From DT-111 sp965263225 (lineage in GTDB: Bacteria; Bacteroidota; Bacteroidia; Chitinophagales; Saprospiraceae): 64,000 bases of DNA. The notes under the pieces are model-generated. The model was not told the DNA's origin. It made no database searches and saw only the letters and a list, made by a program, of their open reading frames with translations. Where the stretch lies: positions 62,001 through 126,000 of the forward strand of contig CBDHHG010000043.1 of the NCBI GenBank assembly GCA_965263225.1, written 5' to 3'. The position numbers and the translations under genes were made by a program. Positions 1 to 9,237 of the stretch are shown here, piece after piece. Position 1 is the stretch's first letter, and every line of letters starts with the position of its first letter.

Positions 1-896
1 CTAGGGAGGGTGATGCGCAACCTGGCATGATTAATCTGGCGGAAGATAAATTGTATTTGGTTGACCATAGCAAATCCCAAACCTTTAACCTGGTGGCCAA
101 GCGGACGGCAGAACAGGTAGCTCATCAATGGTGGGGCATCTCATTGAGACCTAAAAATGCTCCTGGCGCAGGCTTCCTCACCTTTGGACTGGCTAAATAT
201 ACGGCAGCCGCTGTATTGGAAGAAATGTATGGTCTAGGAGCACTTTGGGCATTCAATAAAACTGCCAATGAACGCTATTTTAGAGGAAGAACCTTTGCTT
301 CAGCTCAGGAAAATCCGCTGTACCTGGAGCGAGGAAAGCCTTATCTGGTTAATGGGAAAAGCAGCTTGGTGCTACTGTCCATTCGCGATTTAATCGGAGC
401 AGAAAAATTCAATTCTACACTCCGAAAACTCTTGGATCAATACGCAGGAAGCACTGCACATGAAGTAAATGTCTTGAATTTCATGGAGGAGTTGTACCAG
501 GAAACCCCATCGGACTATCATCACCTGATCGATGACTGGATGAAGCAAATCATCCGCTATGAGCTATCGGTGGAAAGCACCCAGTATAAGTCTTTACCCA
601 ACGGGCAATATGAGCTTACGGCCACTATCTCGGCAAAGAGATTCAAAACCCTTTCTTCCGGAAAAGAAGTAGCTATAGGCATTGATGAGCCCCTTAAGAT
701 TGGATGTTTTAATAAACCTCCCAAGGATTTTGGGAAGGCAGATCAAACCCTTTACCTGGCCGAACATCGGATACAAGACACGCTGACGACCATCCGACTA
801 CAACTAGATCGTTTACCTCGTTACATCGGCATTGATCCCTTCCTCACTCGACTGGACAGAAATTATGCTAACAATATAAAAGAAGTAGTAAAGTAG
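1..896 (+). CDS. M1-peptidase-like protein, C-terminal part (runs off the left edge)
   Basis: The frame is open to the first base of the window, so the gene begins upstream and the ATG at 27 is internal. The visible part resembles the C-terminal half of Bacteroidota proteins annotated as ABC transporter permease/M1 family aminopeptidase. The zinc site is degenerate. Where M1 enzymes have HExxH followed by an Asn/Trp-rich stretch, this protein reads AEQVAHQWWG, so the first metal His is Ala. The downstream metal Glu, normally in a GExxA-like segment, is replaced in TFGLAKY. I infer that this copy does not hydrolyse peptides by the standard M1 mechanism. It may act only as the periplasmic domain of a membrane protein whose N-terminal part lies outside the window. 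Family assignment is by motif memory, not a search. Confidence 0.65.
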   Translation, partial: REGDAQPGMINLAEDKLYLVDHSKSQTFNLVAKRTAEQVAHQWWGISLRPKNAPGAGFLTFGLAKYTAAAVLEEMYGLGALWAFNKTANERYFRGRTFASAQENPLYLERGKPYLVNGKSSLVLLSIRDLIGAEKFNSTLRKLLDQYAGSTAHEVNVLNFMEELYQETPSDYHHLIDDWMKQIIRYELSVESTQYKSLPNGQYELTATISAKRFKTLSSGKEVAIGIDEPLKIGCFNKPPKDFGKADQTLYLAEHRIQDTLTTIRLQLDRLPRYIGIDPFLTRLDRNYANNIKEVVK

Positions 897-949
897 GTAT
901 AAGCTTTCCATGGTTTCCAGCACATCATGACCAAAGTCAATTTCCTTAG

Positions 950-1165
950 CTAAGGGGCCAAAGAATCCATCACCTTTTGGTTTTGCTGTAACTGCATATT
1001 AAGGTTCTGGATATTCTTTTCTGTGCCTAGTTCGACTTTTGTCAATAGACCAGCTATCTTCTTTCTTTCTATCCTGCTTTCATTGATGTTATTAAAAAAC
1101 AGGGCCAAAATTACACCGAGAAAGACGGGAACTAATTCGAGAAGTATCTTCTTGAGTGGTTTCAT
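950..1165 (-). pseudogene. Short DUF6090-like membrane-protein remnant
   Basis: A 71-residue frame starts at an ATG and has a single N-terminal membrane helix (LVPVFLGVILALFF) followed by an NNxNExR motif and a coiled-coil-like helix. This is the usual N-terminus of DUF6090-type proteins of Bacteroidota, which are normally about 200-250 residues long. The stop at 950 is followed, in a shifted frame, by further codons that still read like protein (KEIDFGHDVLETMESLY), which suggests a frameshifted, truncated gene. It lies beside another gene remnant. It could still be expressed as a short membrane peptide, but decay is the simpler reading. Confidence 0.45.
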
Positions 1166-1287
1166 GATCAGCTGTTACTTTAATGGGACCTATTTATGAC
1201 TCAATATACTCTCCTCCATTGACATTACCTGCTGAGCAATACGTCTTGTGCTCTTCCTGTAACCTAAGGATTTACAACAAGAATGAT

Positions 1288-2058
1288 TCATTCGTCTAGG
1301 CACGCTGTTGTACAAATCTCTGAAAAATCCAGCTGCTTGTTTTCTAATTTTTTCTCGGTAATCCAGTGCAAAAACGTCTCAACTGCGGATTGTTCTAATC
1401 TTCCCCAAGTCTCTTCGGAACCAAAATGGGGTGCACTTAGTTCCAGTGCTCTTTCTAAGTTGATGCCATTATCGTGTGGTGGAATATATCCGGCTAGTAT
1501 CTTCGCAGCTATTGTTGGTGATTTTTGACAATATAGGAATCCTTTTTTAGTGGCTTGTAGGAAAGCGCTGTATTGAGTTTTTTTCTTGGCTACCTTCGAC
1601 TCACTAGCAGCAATCACGGGTGAATAAGAATACGGAATTCTATAGTCGCACATCCTAAAATACTGTAATTGATGAAGCGAATACTCCACTTGCACCCCTT
1701 CCCAATTCATGAATATCCAGGTGGCATCTGCTTCCCCCTTTAAAAGCGTATTCCAAATCCCTAATTTATCAGGATAAACAATGTTTAAGTCCCCCTTTCC
1801 CCCATCATTCTTGATCATCTCTTTTACAATACCATCCTCGTATCGGGCCCGATACGAACTGTAGGTTTTATGATCTAGGTCTTTCGGTGAATGAATTCCG
1901 GAATCACCTTTTACCACAATGGCGCTTAAATCCTCCTGCAGTAAGGCAGCGATGGCAATAAGATCAAAGGGAGTATCCTTTGTTCGATAGCTAATAATGC
2001 TTTCAGTTGGACACAAGGCAAAGTCGACAAGTCCCAATTCTACCCAGAAAAAGAAGAA
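1288..2058 (-). pseudogene. 5'-truncated NMT1/THI5-like ABC substrate-binding protein
   Basis: About 250 codons match the middle and C-terminal part of NMT1/THI5-type periplasmic substrate-binding proteins, the family that binds thiamine-pyrimidine precursors, taurine or related ligands. The visible text begins at the stretch VDFALCPTESIIS, which in intact members lies about 60-70 residues after the signal peptide. The first lobe and the signal sequence are therefore missing. The only in-frame initiator is a TTG at 2037, and a stop lies at 2059-2061. No ABC permease or ATPase gene is adjacent. I treat it as the remnant of a deleted transporter gene. Confidence 0.6.
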
Positions 2059-2201
2059 TCATTCCAACTATGATTTTAATAATCCCATAGTTGATTCTGT
2101 TTTGTTATACAACTGTGACCGAATCCTACTAGTCAATATACAAAGGTAAGAAGTGGCAGAAACTTCATCGAAAAAGTCATAACTTTCAATCACATTGGAA
2201 T

Positions 2202-2223
2202 CCTAAGTAGTGCGACAATAAAT
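2202..2223 (+). repeat. 22-bp dispersed direct repeat, copy 1
   Basis: A 22-bp stretch beginning CCTAAGTAGTGCG and ending ACAATAAAT recurs without mismatch and in the same orientation at 39154-39175. Flanking bases differ. This copy is 76 bp before the GAF-protein gene and follows two gene remnants. It could be an old transposon end or a shared regulatory site. Confidence 0.7.
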
Positions 2224-2298
2224 CCCCGTTCAGATGACACCTTAGCTATCGCAAGAGCCTTTGAGAAAACCACCTTGTTCAGTATTAAAGCCAAAGCC

Positions 2299-4680
2299 AT
2301 GCAAAGTACTCCATCCCACAAGCTCCAAAAAACTATGGACGATCGCTATTTACCTTTACAGGATTTTCAAGATTTCTCAAAGAATATCCCGCCATCACCC
2401 TATGCATCAAGATTCAGTTTTTCCAAACTGATCAAAACCCTCCAAGAGAAAAGCAAGTCTAGCAAGGGGGAGGTATTGGAAACAACAATTGCTCGCCTAC
2501 AAGCCGCCGAGCTTCGCCTCCAACAAAGCACTACGGAGGGAGAATCATGCCTGGAGGAAGAAGTAGATGCGGTTATGCATCTCGTTTTTCCCGCCTTTTT
2601 TCTAGAAGGACAAATGGGGTATATCAAAGGTCCATTTGAAAACTACCCCTTCCGTTTCCAAACAGAAGATTTCAACGCGCAGCTCGGCGATTATGAATGC
2701 GACATTAAATTGAGCAATCAAAACCTCTCCGGCCCCCATTCTCCAAATATTTTGTTGGCAGGAGCCGCGGTATTGAATACATTCTACGACCAACAAGTAG
2801 AGATGTTTGTCGGGGAAGGCATGACGCTGAGAGATCGTGAAACGAAAATGGAACGGCACTATAAATTTGACGTCCATTTAGACTACCTAGAAGTCAAAAA
2901 GGTAAAACCCTTAAAAAAATTAGACCAAGAGCAAATCCATGAATTGCTTAATAATTTGAATAATAAGCAACTTTGGTTAGAGCACATTCCACCGGAGAAT
3001 TTTGTATTTGAAGGCATTGTCATTGGCTTCATATCGGATGTCACCCGACCGGAAATTCTTTCTAAAATGAAAGAGATGGCCGCCAATGAAGGAGGAAAGA
3101 GCGATCATGAAGAGGATCGTGACTACCTAGGGATCCTCGCTAGATCCTACCTGGAAATGCCCGAGATCATGCTGGGAAGTTTACAAACGGTGGATGGCCC
3201 ATGGATAGAAAGCCTTACTTGGTCCTTATTGCGATCATATGACGCTAAAATGGTTCGACCTTCCTTGGAAGATGCACAATCGGCCTATGGACAAGTGCTA
3301 AGTGAAGGCAAAGCCGTAACTATCGTAGATCTTCAAGCCAAAGAACATTTATCTCCACTGGAAGAAGCCTTGCGACAAAAGGGATTGAGAAGTTTGCTAC
3401 TGGCTCCAATCTTTGATGATGATGGGAGAATCATTAGTATTTTTGAACTAGCTTCCGCAAAGCCCTACCGATTCAGTCAGCTCACCATCATCCAATTAGA
3501 AGAATTCATTTCCCTATTTGCTATGGGCACTAACAAGTTTATCAATGAAATGGAAAACTCAGTGCGACTGACGATGCAACAGGAGTTCACCTCCATTCAT
3601 CCCAGTGTAGAGTGGAAGTTCAGAAAGGTGGCTAGCAAATATTTTTGGGAAAGAGTTGTAGAAGAAAAACAAGTTGGTCTTGACACCATTGTTTTCAAAG
3701 ATGTGTATCCATTGTATGGCCAGGCTGATATTGTAGGATCTTCTAAATTGCGGAATAAATCCATCTCCAAGGATCTGATAGACAACCTAGAACGAGTCAA
3801 CAAATTGCTCATTCATTGTAGTGAATCCGTCCATTTTCATTTATTGAACATCTACGCTGAGGAAGTACAATCCCATTGTGAAAGGTTGAAGGAAGGGGCT
3901 TTTGTTTCCAGCGATGAGTCTAGGATTGTGGAATTGCTCACGGAACAAATCCATCCTGTAATTCGCAAGTTAATGCCTAAATTTTCTCCTGGATCTATGG
4001 AGTTGGCGCAGGCGTATTTCGACTATTTAGACCCCGAATTAGGCATCGTTTATCGCCAACGAAAAGCATACGAAGACAGTGTCACCCTTGTCAATGAAAC
4101 CATCAGTCATTATTTGATGCAGGAGGAGGAAAAAATGCAGAAGACGCTTCCGCACTTCTTCGAAAAATTCCAAACTGATGGCGTGGAGTATAATCTTTAC
4201 CTGGGGCAATCCATTCTCGAAAATGATGAATTCCACTCCTTTTACCTGAAAAGCTTCAGGCTATGGCAATTGATCCTCATGTGTGGGATTACGAGACTGG
4301 TACAGAAAGAAGCCAAAAAGTTTCCAGTTCACTTACAAACGGCTCAGCTGATCTTTGTTTACAACAACACCTTGAGCATTCGTTTTCAAATGGATGAAAA
4401 GCAATTTGACATAGATGGGGCCTATAATGTACGTTACGAAATCCTAAAAAAACGTATCGATAAAGCCTATATCAAAGGAACGAATGAACGCCTTACACAG
4501 CAAGGTAAAATTGCTATCGTCTGGCTGCAGGACAAGGATAGGCAGGAGTACCAGCAGTATCTGGATCACCTGGTCCGTAACAGCTATATCGATGCAGAAA
4601 TTGAGGACCTTGAATTAGACAAAATGCAAGGAGTAGAAGGTCTGAAAGCTATCCGAGTCACAGTCTTACCAGCACAATAG
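2299..4680 (+). CDS. GAF domain-containing protein
   Basis: A large cytoplasmic protein of 793 residues without signal peptide or membrane helices. A GAF-like region lies at about residues 300-430, with the pattern SLLLAPIFDDDGRIISIFELASAKP where GAF sensors bind small ligands. The flanks are helical. It matches, by general appearance, long GAF-containing hypothetical proteins of Saprospiraceae and Cytophagia. No kinase, cyclase or HTH output domain is visible, so signalling output is unknown. I chose the ATG at 2299; a TTG at 2275 would add eight residues and an ATG at 2335 would remove twelve. It stands alone, with the lipoprotein gene 113 bp downstream. Confidence 0.6.
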   Translation: MQSTPSHKLQKTMDDRYLPLQDFQDFSKNIPPSPYASRFSFSKLIKTLQEKSKSSKGEVLETTIARLQAAELRLQQSTTEGESCLEEEVDAVMHLVFPAFFLEGQMGYIKGPFENYPFRFQTEDFNAQLGDYECDIKLSNQNLSGPHSPNILLAGAAVLNTFYDQQVEMFVGEGMTLRDRETKMERHYKFDVHLDYLEVKKVKPLKKLDQEQIHELLNNLNNKQLWLEHIPPENFVFEGIVIGFISDVTRPEILSKMKEMAANEGGKSDHEEDRDYLGILARSYLEMPEIMLGSLQTVDGPWIESLTWSLLRSYDAKMVRPSLEDAQSAYGQVLSEGKAVTIVDLQAKEHLSPLEEALRQKGLRSLLLAPIFDDDGRIISIFELASAKPYRFSQLTIIQLEEFISLFAMGTNKFINEMENSVRLTMQQEFTSIHPSVEWKFRKVASKYFWERVVEEKQVGLDTIVFKDVYPLYGQADIVGSSKLRNKSISKDLIDNLERVNKLLIHCSESVHFHLLNIYAEEVQSHCERLKEGAFVSSDESRIVELLTEQIHPVIRKLMPKFSPGSMELAQAYFDYLDPELGIVYRQRKAYEDSVTLVNETISHYLMQEEEKMQKTLPHFFEKFQTDGVEYNLYLGQSILENDEFHSFYLKSFRLWQLILMCGITRLVQKEAKKFPVHLQTAQLIFVYNNTLSIRFQMDEKQFDIDGAYNVRYEILKKRIDKAYIKGTNERLTQQGKIAIVWLQDKDRQEYQQYLDHLVRNSYIDAEIEDLELDKMQGVEGLKAIRVTVLPAQ

Positions 4681-4793
4681 TATCTGACTCATTGTACCTT
4701 GATAAATACAAAAGTATCCCATAATCATACATGGAGTTATCCGCAGAACCCGACACCTTTGCACTACTAAAATCACCCAAATATCCATAAGGA

Positions 4794-5678
4794 ATGAGAT
4801 ACTTCTTAGCATTTATCTTCGTCGGCCTCCTAGCTGCTTGTGAAAGTCCACAAGTTGAATTTGATAGTAGTAACACCCCCCACATAAGCAATCCAACCAA
4901 TGAGGTTGTTTTGTACTCGGACATAAAATGGGGTGCACTTAACCCCGCCCGAGGCGCTAAAGGCCCAAAGGCAGCCAACCTCTGGGGCGATCGTACTACA
5001 GGGGGGGCCACAGGCTTTCTTGTTCAGTTTGTGGATGGCTTTTCCTCCCCTCCCCATATTCACAATGTCACCTATCGCGGCATGGTTATCAGTGGGCTTC
5101 TGCACAATGATGATCCGCAAGCGGAAAAAATGTGGTTGCCTCCAGGTTCCTTTTGGACACAACCAGCAGGGGAAGTACATATTACGGCAGCAAGTAGTCG
5201 TAAAAATCTAGCATACATTGAAATTGATAGTGGGCCTTATTTGGTCCGGCCTACTGAAGAAGCATCGGATAAGGGGGAACGCCCGGTCAATATAGATGCA
5301 GCCAATATTGTTTGGCTAGACGCCTCTACTGTCGAGTGGATCGATCCAAAAAAGTCTACCCCATCCTCCAATGGAGCAGAGGTAGCTTTCCTTTGGGGGA
5401 AACCACAGGGAACGCAATTGTATGGAACATTGCTTAAGGTTCCAGCAGGCTTTGCTGGAGAGGTTCTGAGTCTGGGTTCTGTTTTCCGAGCGGTGGTTAT
5501 CGACGGAGAACTACAGTATCAAATGCCAATGGAGATGGAAGCGAAGGTGCTAGCGTCCGGCAGCTATTTTGGTTCAACGGGAGAGGCTGTGCATACCATC
5601 GCTTCCAAGGCAACAAAAGAGGCACTCATTTATATTCGGTCGAACGGTCAGTATGAGGTCCGTTTAGACAAAGAATAA
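4794..5678 (+). CDS. DUF4437 (cupin-like) lipoprotein
   Basis: A 294-residue protein with a lipoprotein signal: a short hydrophobic helix followed by the lipobox LLAAC, with Cys16 as the predicted lipidated residue. The mature part has two cupin-like halves. The first carries PHIHN and a downstream GEVHI; the second has similar strand spacing but a poorer set of metal ligands. This layout fits DUF4437, a family of bicupin proteins of unknown substrate. It is probably anchored to the periplasmic face of a membrane. It is transcribed away from the downstream DinB gene and converges with it. Confidence 0.65.
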   Translation: MRYFLAFIFVGLLAACESPQVEFDSSNTPHISNPTNEVVLYSDIKWGALNPARGAKGPKAANLWGDRTTGGATGFLVQFVDGFSSPPHIHNVTYRGMVISGLLHNDDPQAEKMWLPPGSFWTQPAGEVHITAASSRKNLAYIEIDSGPYLVRPTEEASDKGERPVNIDAANIVWLDASTVEWIDPKKSTPSSNGAEVAFLWGKPQGTQLYGTLLKVPAGFAGEVLSLGSVFRAVVIDGELQYQMPMEMEAKVLASGSYFGSTGEAVHTIASKATKEALIYIRSNGQYEVRLDKE

Positions 5679-5744
5679 CCTGAGCGCTTTCGCTAGTCCG
5701 ATCTTACGACCGTTTATATCTTCCTCATTGCTAGCCTGCCTTAA

Positions 5745-6440
5745 TCACCTTACTCCCTTATGCCCTAACAACTTCCGAATCAGCATGATTTGCCCCAGAT
5801 GTTCAAAACTATGTGTTAAACCCATGTGGGCCAAAAACCAAGAACGGGCTTTTGTTTGATAAAAAGCTTCCACCCATAGTGCATCCCTGTGAAGTACACC
5901 TTCTTCAATCATCACTTGGTGTAAGTAGTCCTGATCCAACTTTTCGTCTAACCGAATTTGCTCCAGGTTCGCGAATACCTTAAGACTTTGCTCGCCTACC
6001 TTTTCGTGGTAGTCCCGCAAGGCATCTAGATCAATCTGCATGCTCAATTGGCGAACCTCCTCTGCATTCATCCCAGTACCAAAATGCCTAATATCGATCT
6101 TCATTTTGGCCATGTAGCCTTCACGATCAAAGACCTGTTCTCCCTCCGTGACTAATCGATTTAACCCCACATCTTCCGCACGGGCCATATGCCAGATATT
6201 CCAGGCAATCGAGTTCATACCGTGGGGCATGGCCCGCAGATCGTTCTCTTGCAATTGTTCGTAAATACCTGTTCTTAGGTTGCGTCTAATTCCTGGATAG
6301 CGCGCTAGTAGAATAGATTCTATGGTCTGTTCCGACATCATTCGGTGGTTTGTATTGGCGGGTAAGGAAAGGGCCAGAAAGCTCATAATTCCTCCACTCA
6401 ATAATGCTCTTCTTTTCATTGCCATTAATTGATTAGCCAT
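5745..6440 (-). CDS. DinB-family putative metal-dependent protein
   Basis: A 231-residue four-helix protein of the DinB/YfiT type. Candidate metal ligands are the His in NSIAWNIWHMARAED and the two His of HSFEH near the C-terminus. Family members are often thiol-dependent transferases or have unknown function. The N-terminus is odd for this family: basic residues (KRR) are followed by a hydrophobic stretch, which could be a signal peptide or Tat-like signal. Its start overlaps the stop of the upstream cupin gene by 8 bp, so the two are translationally coupled. They lie divergently from the SARP-type regulator at 6902. Confidence 0.6.
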   Translation of the reverse strand: MANQLMAMKRRALLSGGIMSFLALSLPANTNHRMMSEQTIESILLARYPGIRRNLRTGIYEQLQENDLRAMPHGMNSIAWNIWHMARAEDVGLNRLVTEGEQVFDREGYMAKMKIDIRHFGTGMNAEEVRQLSMQIDLDALRDYHEKVGEQSLKVFANLEQIRLDEKLDQDYLHQVMIEEGVLHRDALWVEAFYQTKARSWFLAHMGLTHSFEHLGQIMLIRKLLGHKGVR

Positions 6441-6798
6441 TTAATTTTTCCTCGACGTGATGTAGTACCTCTTCCATCTGCTTTTGGGGACTAAATTCAA
6501 CATATTCGGTATCTTCCTCGAAGATGACCGTATGGCCAGAAGGCCAATAATAGATTTGTCCTCCTTCTACGATCTCTTGCGTTCCATCTTGATATAGTAC
6601 CCTAATTCGACCACGGATCACATACCCCCAATGTGGGCACTGGCAATGGTCTTGTGGCAACCCTTGTAAGAGTGGAGTAAAATCGACTCCTTTTGCCATA
6701 TTCATATGTCCGCAGACCATGTTTCCCCAATTATTAGCATTAATTTTAGCTCCAGGGACATCCATTGAAATTGGAAGGTCTTTTAAAAAACTTTGCAT
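6433..6798 (-). CDS. Small cupin-domain protein
   Basis: A 121-residue single-cupin protein. Motif 1 is recognisable around CPHWGYVIRGRIRVLY and motif 2 around GGQIYYWPSGH, with His and Cys residues in positions that could bind a metal. Small cupins of this kind include sugar-binding, dioxygenase-like and regulatory proteins; the substrate cannot be read from sequence. It is the first gene of a two-gene operon with the DinB protein, sharing 8 bp, and is divergent from the SARP-TPR regulator about 100 bp away. That regulator is a reasonable candidate controller. Confidence 0.6.
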   Translation of the reverse strand: MQSFLKDLPISMDVPGAKINANNWGNMVCGHMNMAKGVDFTPLLQGLPQDHCQCPHWGYVIRGRIRVLYQDGTQEIVEGGQIYYWPSGHTVIFEEDTEYVEFSPQKQMEEVLHHVEEKLNG

Positions 6799-6848
6799 AG
6801 TTGATTCCAGTTTAACTTTTGAATGACTAAGATTTCAGAGCCAATAAG

Positions 6849-6899
6849 CGTCAAAAGCATCAATAAATCGTCAATAGTAGAGTTTTGCATTATTGTCAA
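6849..6899. promoter_or_regulatory. Direct TCAA repeats between divergent genes, possible SARP operator
   Basis: The short divergent gap holds four close copies of (C)RTCAA, with the T at 6851, 6860, 6871 and 6896, all in the same orientation. SARP/AfsR-type activators are known to bind direct repeats of short heptamers. The link to the adjacent SARP-type gene is inference from location. Spacing (9, 11 and 25 bp) is not perfectly regular, so this is weak. Confidence 0.3.
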
Positions 6900-6901
6900 A
6901 C

Positions 6902-9208
6902 ATGAAAGAAACGTCAAAAAAGGTTTTCCACATTAAGCTCCTTGGCTACCCCTCCTTTGAGTCTTTCTCTTCGCAAGGCACTACATTACCTACCCAAAAA
7001 GCCAAGGCTCTATTGTTATTCTTAGTGGGGGAACAGGTCTTTAACAAAGCGCAGGTGGTTCCGAAAGAAAAAATCGTAGATCTGCTATGGCCGGGAATGC
7101 CTCTGCCTTCCGCCCTTCAAAACCTAAGACAGACCCTCTATCAAATTAGAAAAGTTTTTTCAGGGATAATGCAAGAAGGGGCTTCTGCCACTAGCTTGAT
7201 TGAATCCGACCGGAAGGGCTTATGGTTAGCTAATGACATTGCCATTCAGACAGACTTAGATTGGTATCGGAAAGATGATGATGTTCTTTTTTCTACCCAT
7301 TACCAAGTAAGTACACTGATAGACCTGTACAGGCATCCTTTCCTGGAAAACTTTCACCTGCCCAATGCCCCTCAATATGATGAATGGATAGAAAGATGCC
7401 GGACATACTTGGCGGATCGACATGTCAAGTTACTGGAAAGTGTTTTGAAACGCTCGGTGCAGGGAGATGCCTCCCTTATTCTTTCCCACTTACTGACGAT
7501 AGAGCCGTATTCGGAGCAATATCACCTAGCGTATCTCCGACTTCTCAGCAAACGAGGAGAGCGAGATAAAGCAGTTTTGGTCTATGAAAATTATCAACGT
7601 AGGCTCAATGAGGACCTAGGCCTAGCCCCCAGTCCTACCATAAAAAGCCTGATCCAATCTCTACAGAAAACTGAACCGCAGAGGGGCATTAAAGGCCAGC
7701 AGGAGGAACGGACAGCTAAGCCTAGCAAAGGCAAATGGATTCTGCTTGGCGGGATCACAACGCTCAGTTTGTTGTTTTTGCTGCTCTTTAGGCAGCACTT
7801 TAGCTCCGCTCCTATTCCCGGCAAAGGTCCACGAATAGCCATTCTCCCGATACAAAACAATACTACTAAAGAGTTTTTGGCCGATGGCATTACAGATGAA
7901 ATCTTAATTGGCTTAACTAAACTCCCCGGGCTTAAGCTAATTTCACGTCAATCCACTATGCCCTATAAAAACAGTACCAAAACACCAGCAATGATTGGAA
8001 ATGAGCTAAATGTTGACTATCTCCTAAAAGGAAGCCTTTCCCAATTTTATGAAGCTTACAAAGTCAATATAGCATTGCTTGAAAGCGAAACTGGTGAAGT
8101 ATTATGGGCGGAGAGTTTTACTCAGGATACCACTCAAATCTTCTCCTTGCAAAACCTAATTACTGACGGTATATCTCGACGTCTTATCCGACAGTTTGCC
8201 ATTTCCAAAGAGTTTCCTACTACCCAGGTGCCCACTACTAATTCGGCGGCCTATCAAGCTTATTTAAGGGGAAGATACTTATTCTACAAAGCCAACCCTG
8301 AGGATTTGCACCAAGCCTTGGCGCAGTTTCAACAGGCACTAAAAGAAGACCCTACATTCAACCTGGCTCATGCTTGGATGGCTTGGACCTATTGCAGTCT
8401 TGCGGGGAGTTGGGGCGACGAATCTCCCCAAGACATGTATCCCAAAGTATTAGAAGAGCTGAGCTATATCGAGCAGGATGAATCATTGAAAAGCATGTAC
8501 TTTAAGGTATTAGGTTGGATGCACTTTTGGTTGCTGGATCGCAATAAGGCAGCAAAATACCTGCGCGAAGCTGCCAACATAGACCCTAATGAGGAGTTTG
8601 GCCTATCCGCCTATGCAATGATGCTAACATTAAATGGGGCTTTTGAGGAAGGACAACAAATCGCAGAAAAAGGACTGGACTTGAATCCACATTTTTTCTG
8701 GAATCATTTTGTCTTGGGGCAGGCCTTCTATTTCGATGGAAAATTTGAAGAAGCACGTACCTCCATTGATAACGGCCTTGCTTTACTTGGTACACACCAA
8801 GCTAGTATCGGACTTAAAGCCAAACTTTTGTTGATCGATGGGCAAAAAGAAGCTGCCATCGATTATTTAATCGATCGACTGGATCAATTCGAACAAGCCC
8901 CAGCTTCTGTATTAAGTGATCTGGGCCTGGCTTACGCAGCAGCAAATAATCAAGCGGCAGCGGAACAGATAGCGACTCAACTACTAATGCGCCACGAAAA
9001 CAAGGAAAAATATACCGCTTACTTTGCTGCTAAAATATTTGCCGTCCTCGGTAAGCAGGAAAGGACCCTTAACCTGCTGGAAAGTGCCTGGCAGAACAGA
9101 GATAATGAATTGAATTGGCTAGAAGTGGACCTAGAGTTTAGGTCCCTTCATAATAATTCCCGTTTTCAAAGGATTCTAACTAACCTTCGAGGGTCAGTCA
9201 TCGAATAG
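6902..9208 (+). CDS. Membrane-anchored SARP-type regulator with TolB-like and TPR domains
   Basis: A 768-residue protein in four parts. Residues about 8-105 form a winged-helix DNA-binding domain of the OmpR/SARP kind. About 110-250 is a bacterial transcriptional activator (BTAD) TPR domain. A single membrane helix lies near 278-298 (ILLGGITTLSLLFLLLF). The C-terminal half begins with a TolB-N-like segment (RIAILPIQNNTTKEFLADGITDEIL) and continues with TPR repeats. This is the CadC-like architecture in which a periplasmic sensor controls DNA binding across the membrane. The ATG at 6902 is preferred to a TTG at 6893. It is divergent from the cupin/DinB operon, the most likely target. Confidence 0.7.
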   Translation: MKETSKKVFHIKLLGYPSFESFSSQGTTLPTQKAKALLLFLVGEQVFNKAQVVPKEKIVDLLWPGMPLPSALQNLRQTLYQIRKVFSGIMQEGASATSLIESDRKGLWLANDIAIQTDLDWYRKDDDVLFSTHYQVSTLIDLYRHPFLENFHLPNAPQYDEWIERCRTYLADRHVKLLESVLKRSVQGDASLILSHLLTIEPYSEQYHLAYLRLLSKRGERDKAVLVYENYQRRLNEDLGLAPSPTIKSLIQSLQKTEPQRGIKGQQEERTAKPSKGKWILLGGITTLSLLFLLLFRQHFSSAPIPGKGPRIAILPIQNNTTKEFLADGITDEILIGLTKLPGLKLISRQSTMPYKNSTKTPAMIGNELNVDYLLKGSLSQFYEAYKVNIALLESETGEVLWAESFTQDTTQIFSLQNLITDGISRRLIRQFAISKEFPTTQVPTTNSAAYQAYLRGRYLFYKANPEDLHQALAQFQQALKEDPTFNLAHAWMAWTYCSLAGSWGDESPQDMYPKVLEELSYIEQDESLKSMYFKVLGWMHFWLLDRNKAAKYLREAANIDPNEEFGLSAYAMMLTLNGAFEEGQQIAEKGLDLNPHFFWNHFVLGQAFYFDGKFEEARTSIDNGLALLGTHQASIGLKAKLLLIDGQKEAAIDYLIDRLDQFEQAPASVLSDLGLAYAAANNQAAAEQIATQLLMRHENKEKYTAYFAAKIFAVLGKQERTLNLLESAWQNRDNELNWLEVDLEFRSLHNNSRFQRILTNLRGSVIE

Positions 9209-9237
9209 TTTGGTTCCAGCTAATGACTTAAGAAGCA

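Noticed and set aside
1423..4941. 17-bp identical word AAAATGGGGTGCACTTA at 1423-1439 and 4925-4941
   Set aside because: Both copies lie inside coding sequence read on different strands with unrelated proteins, and there is no flanking similarity; probably chance.
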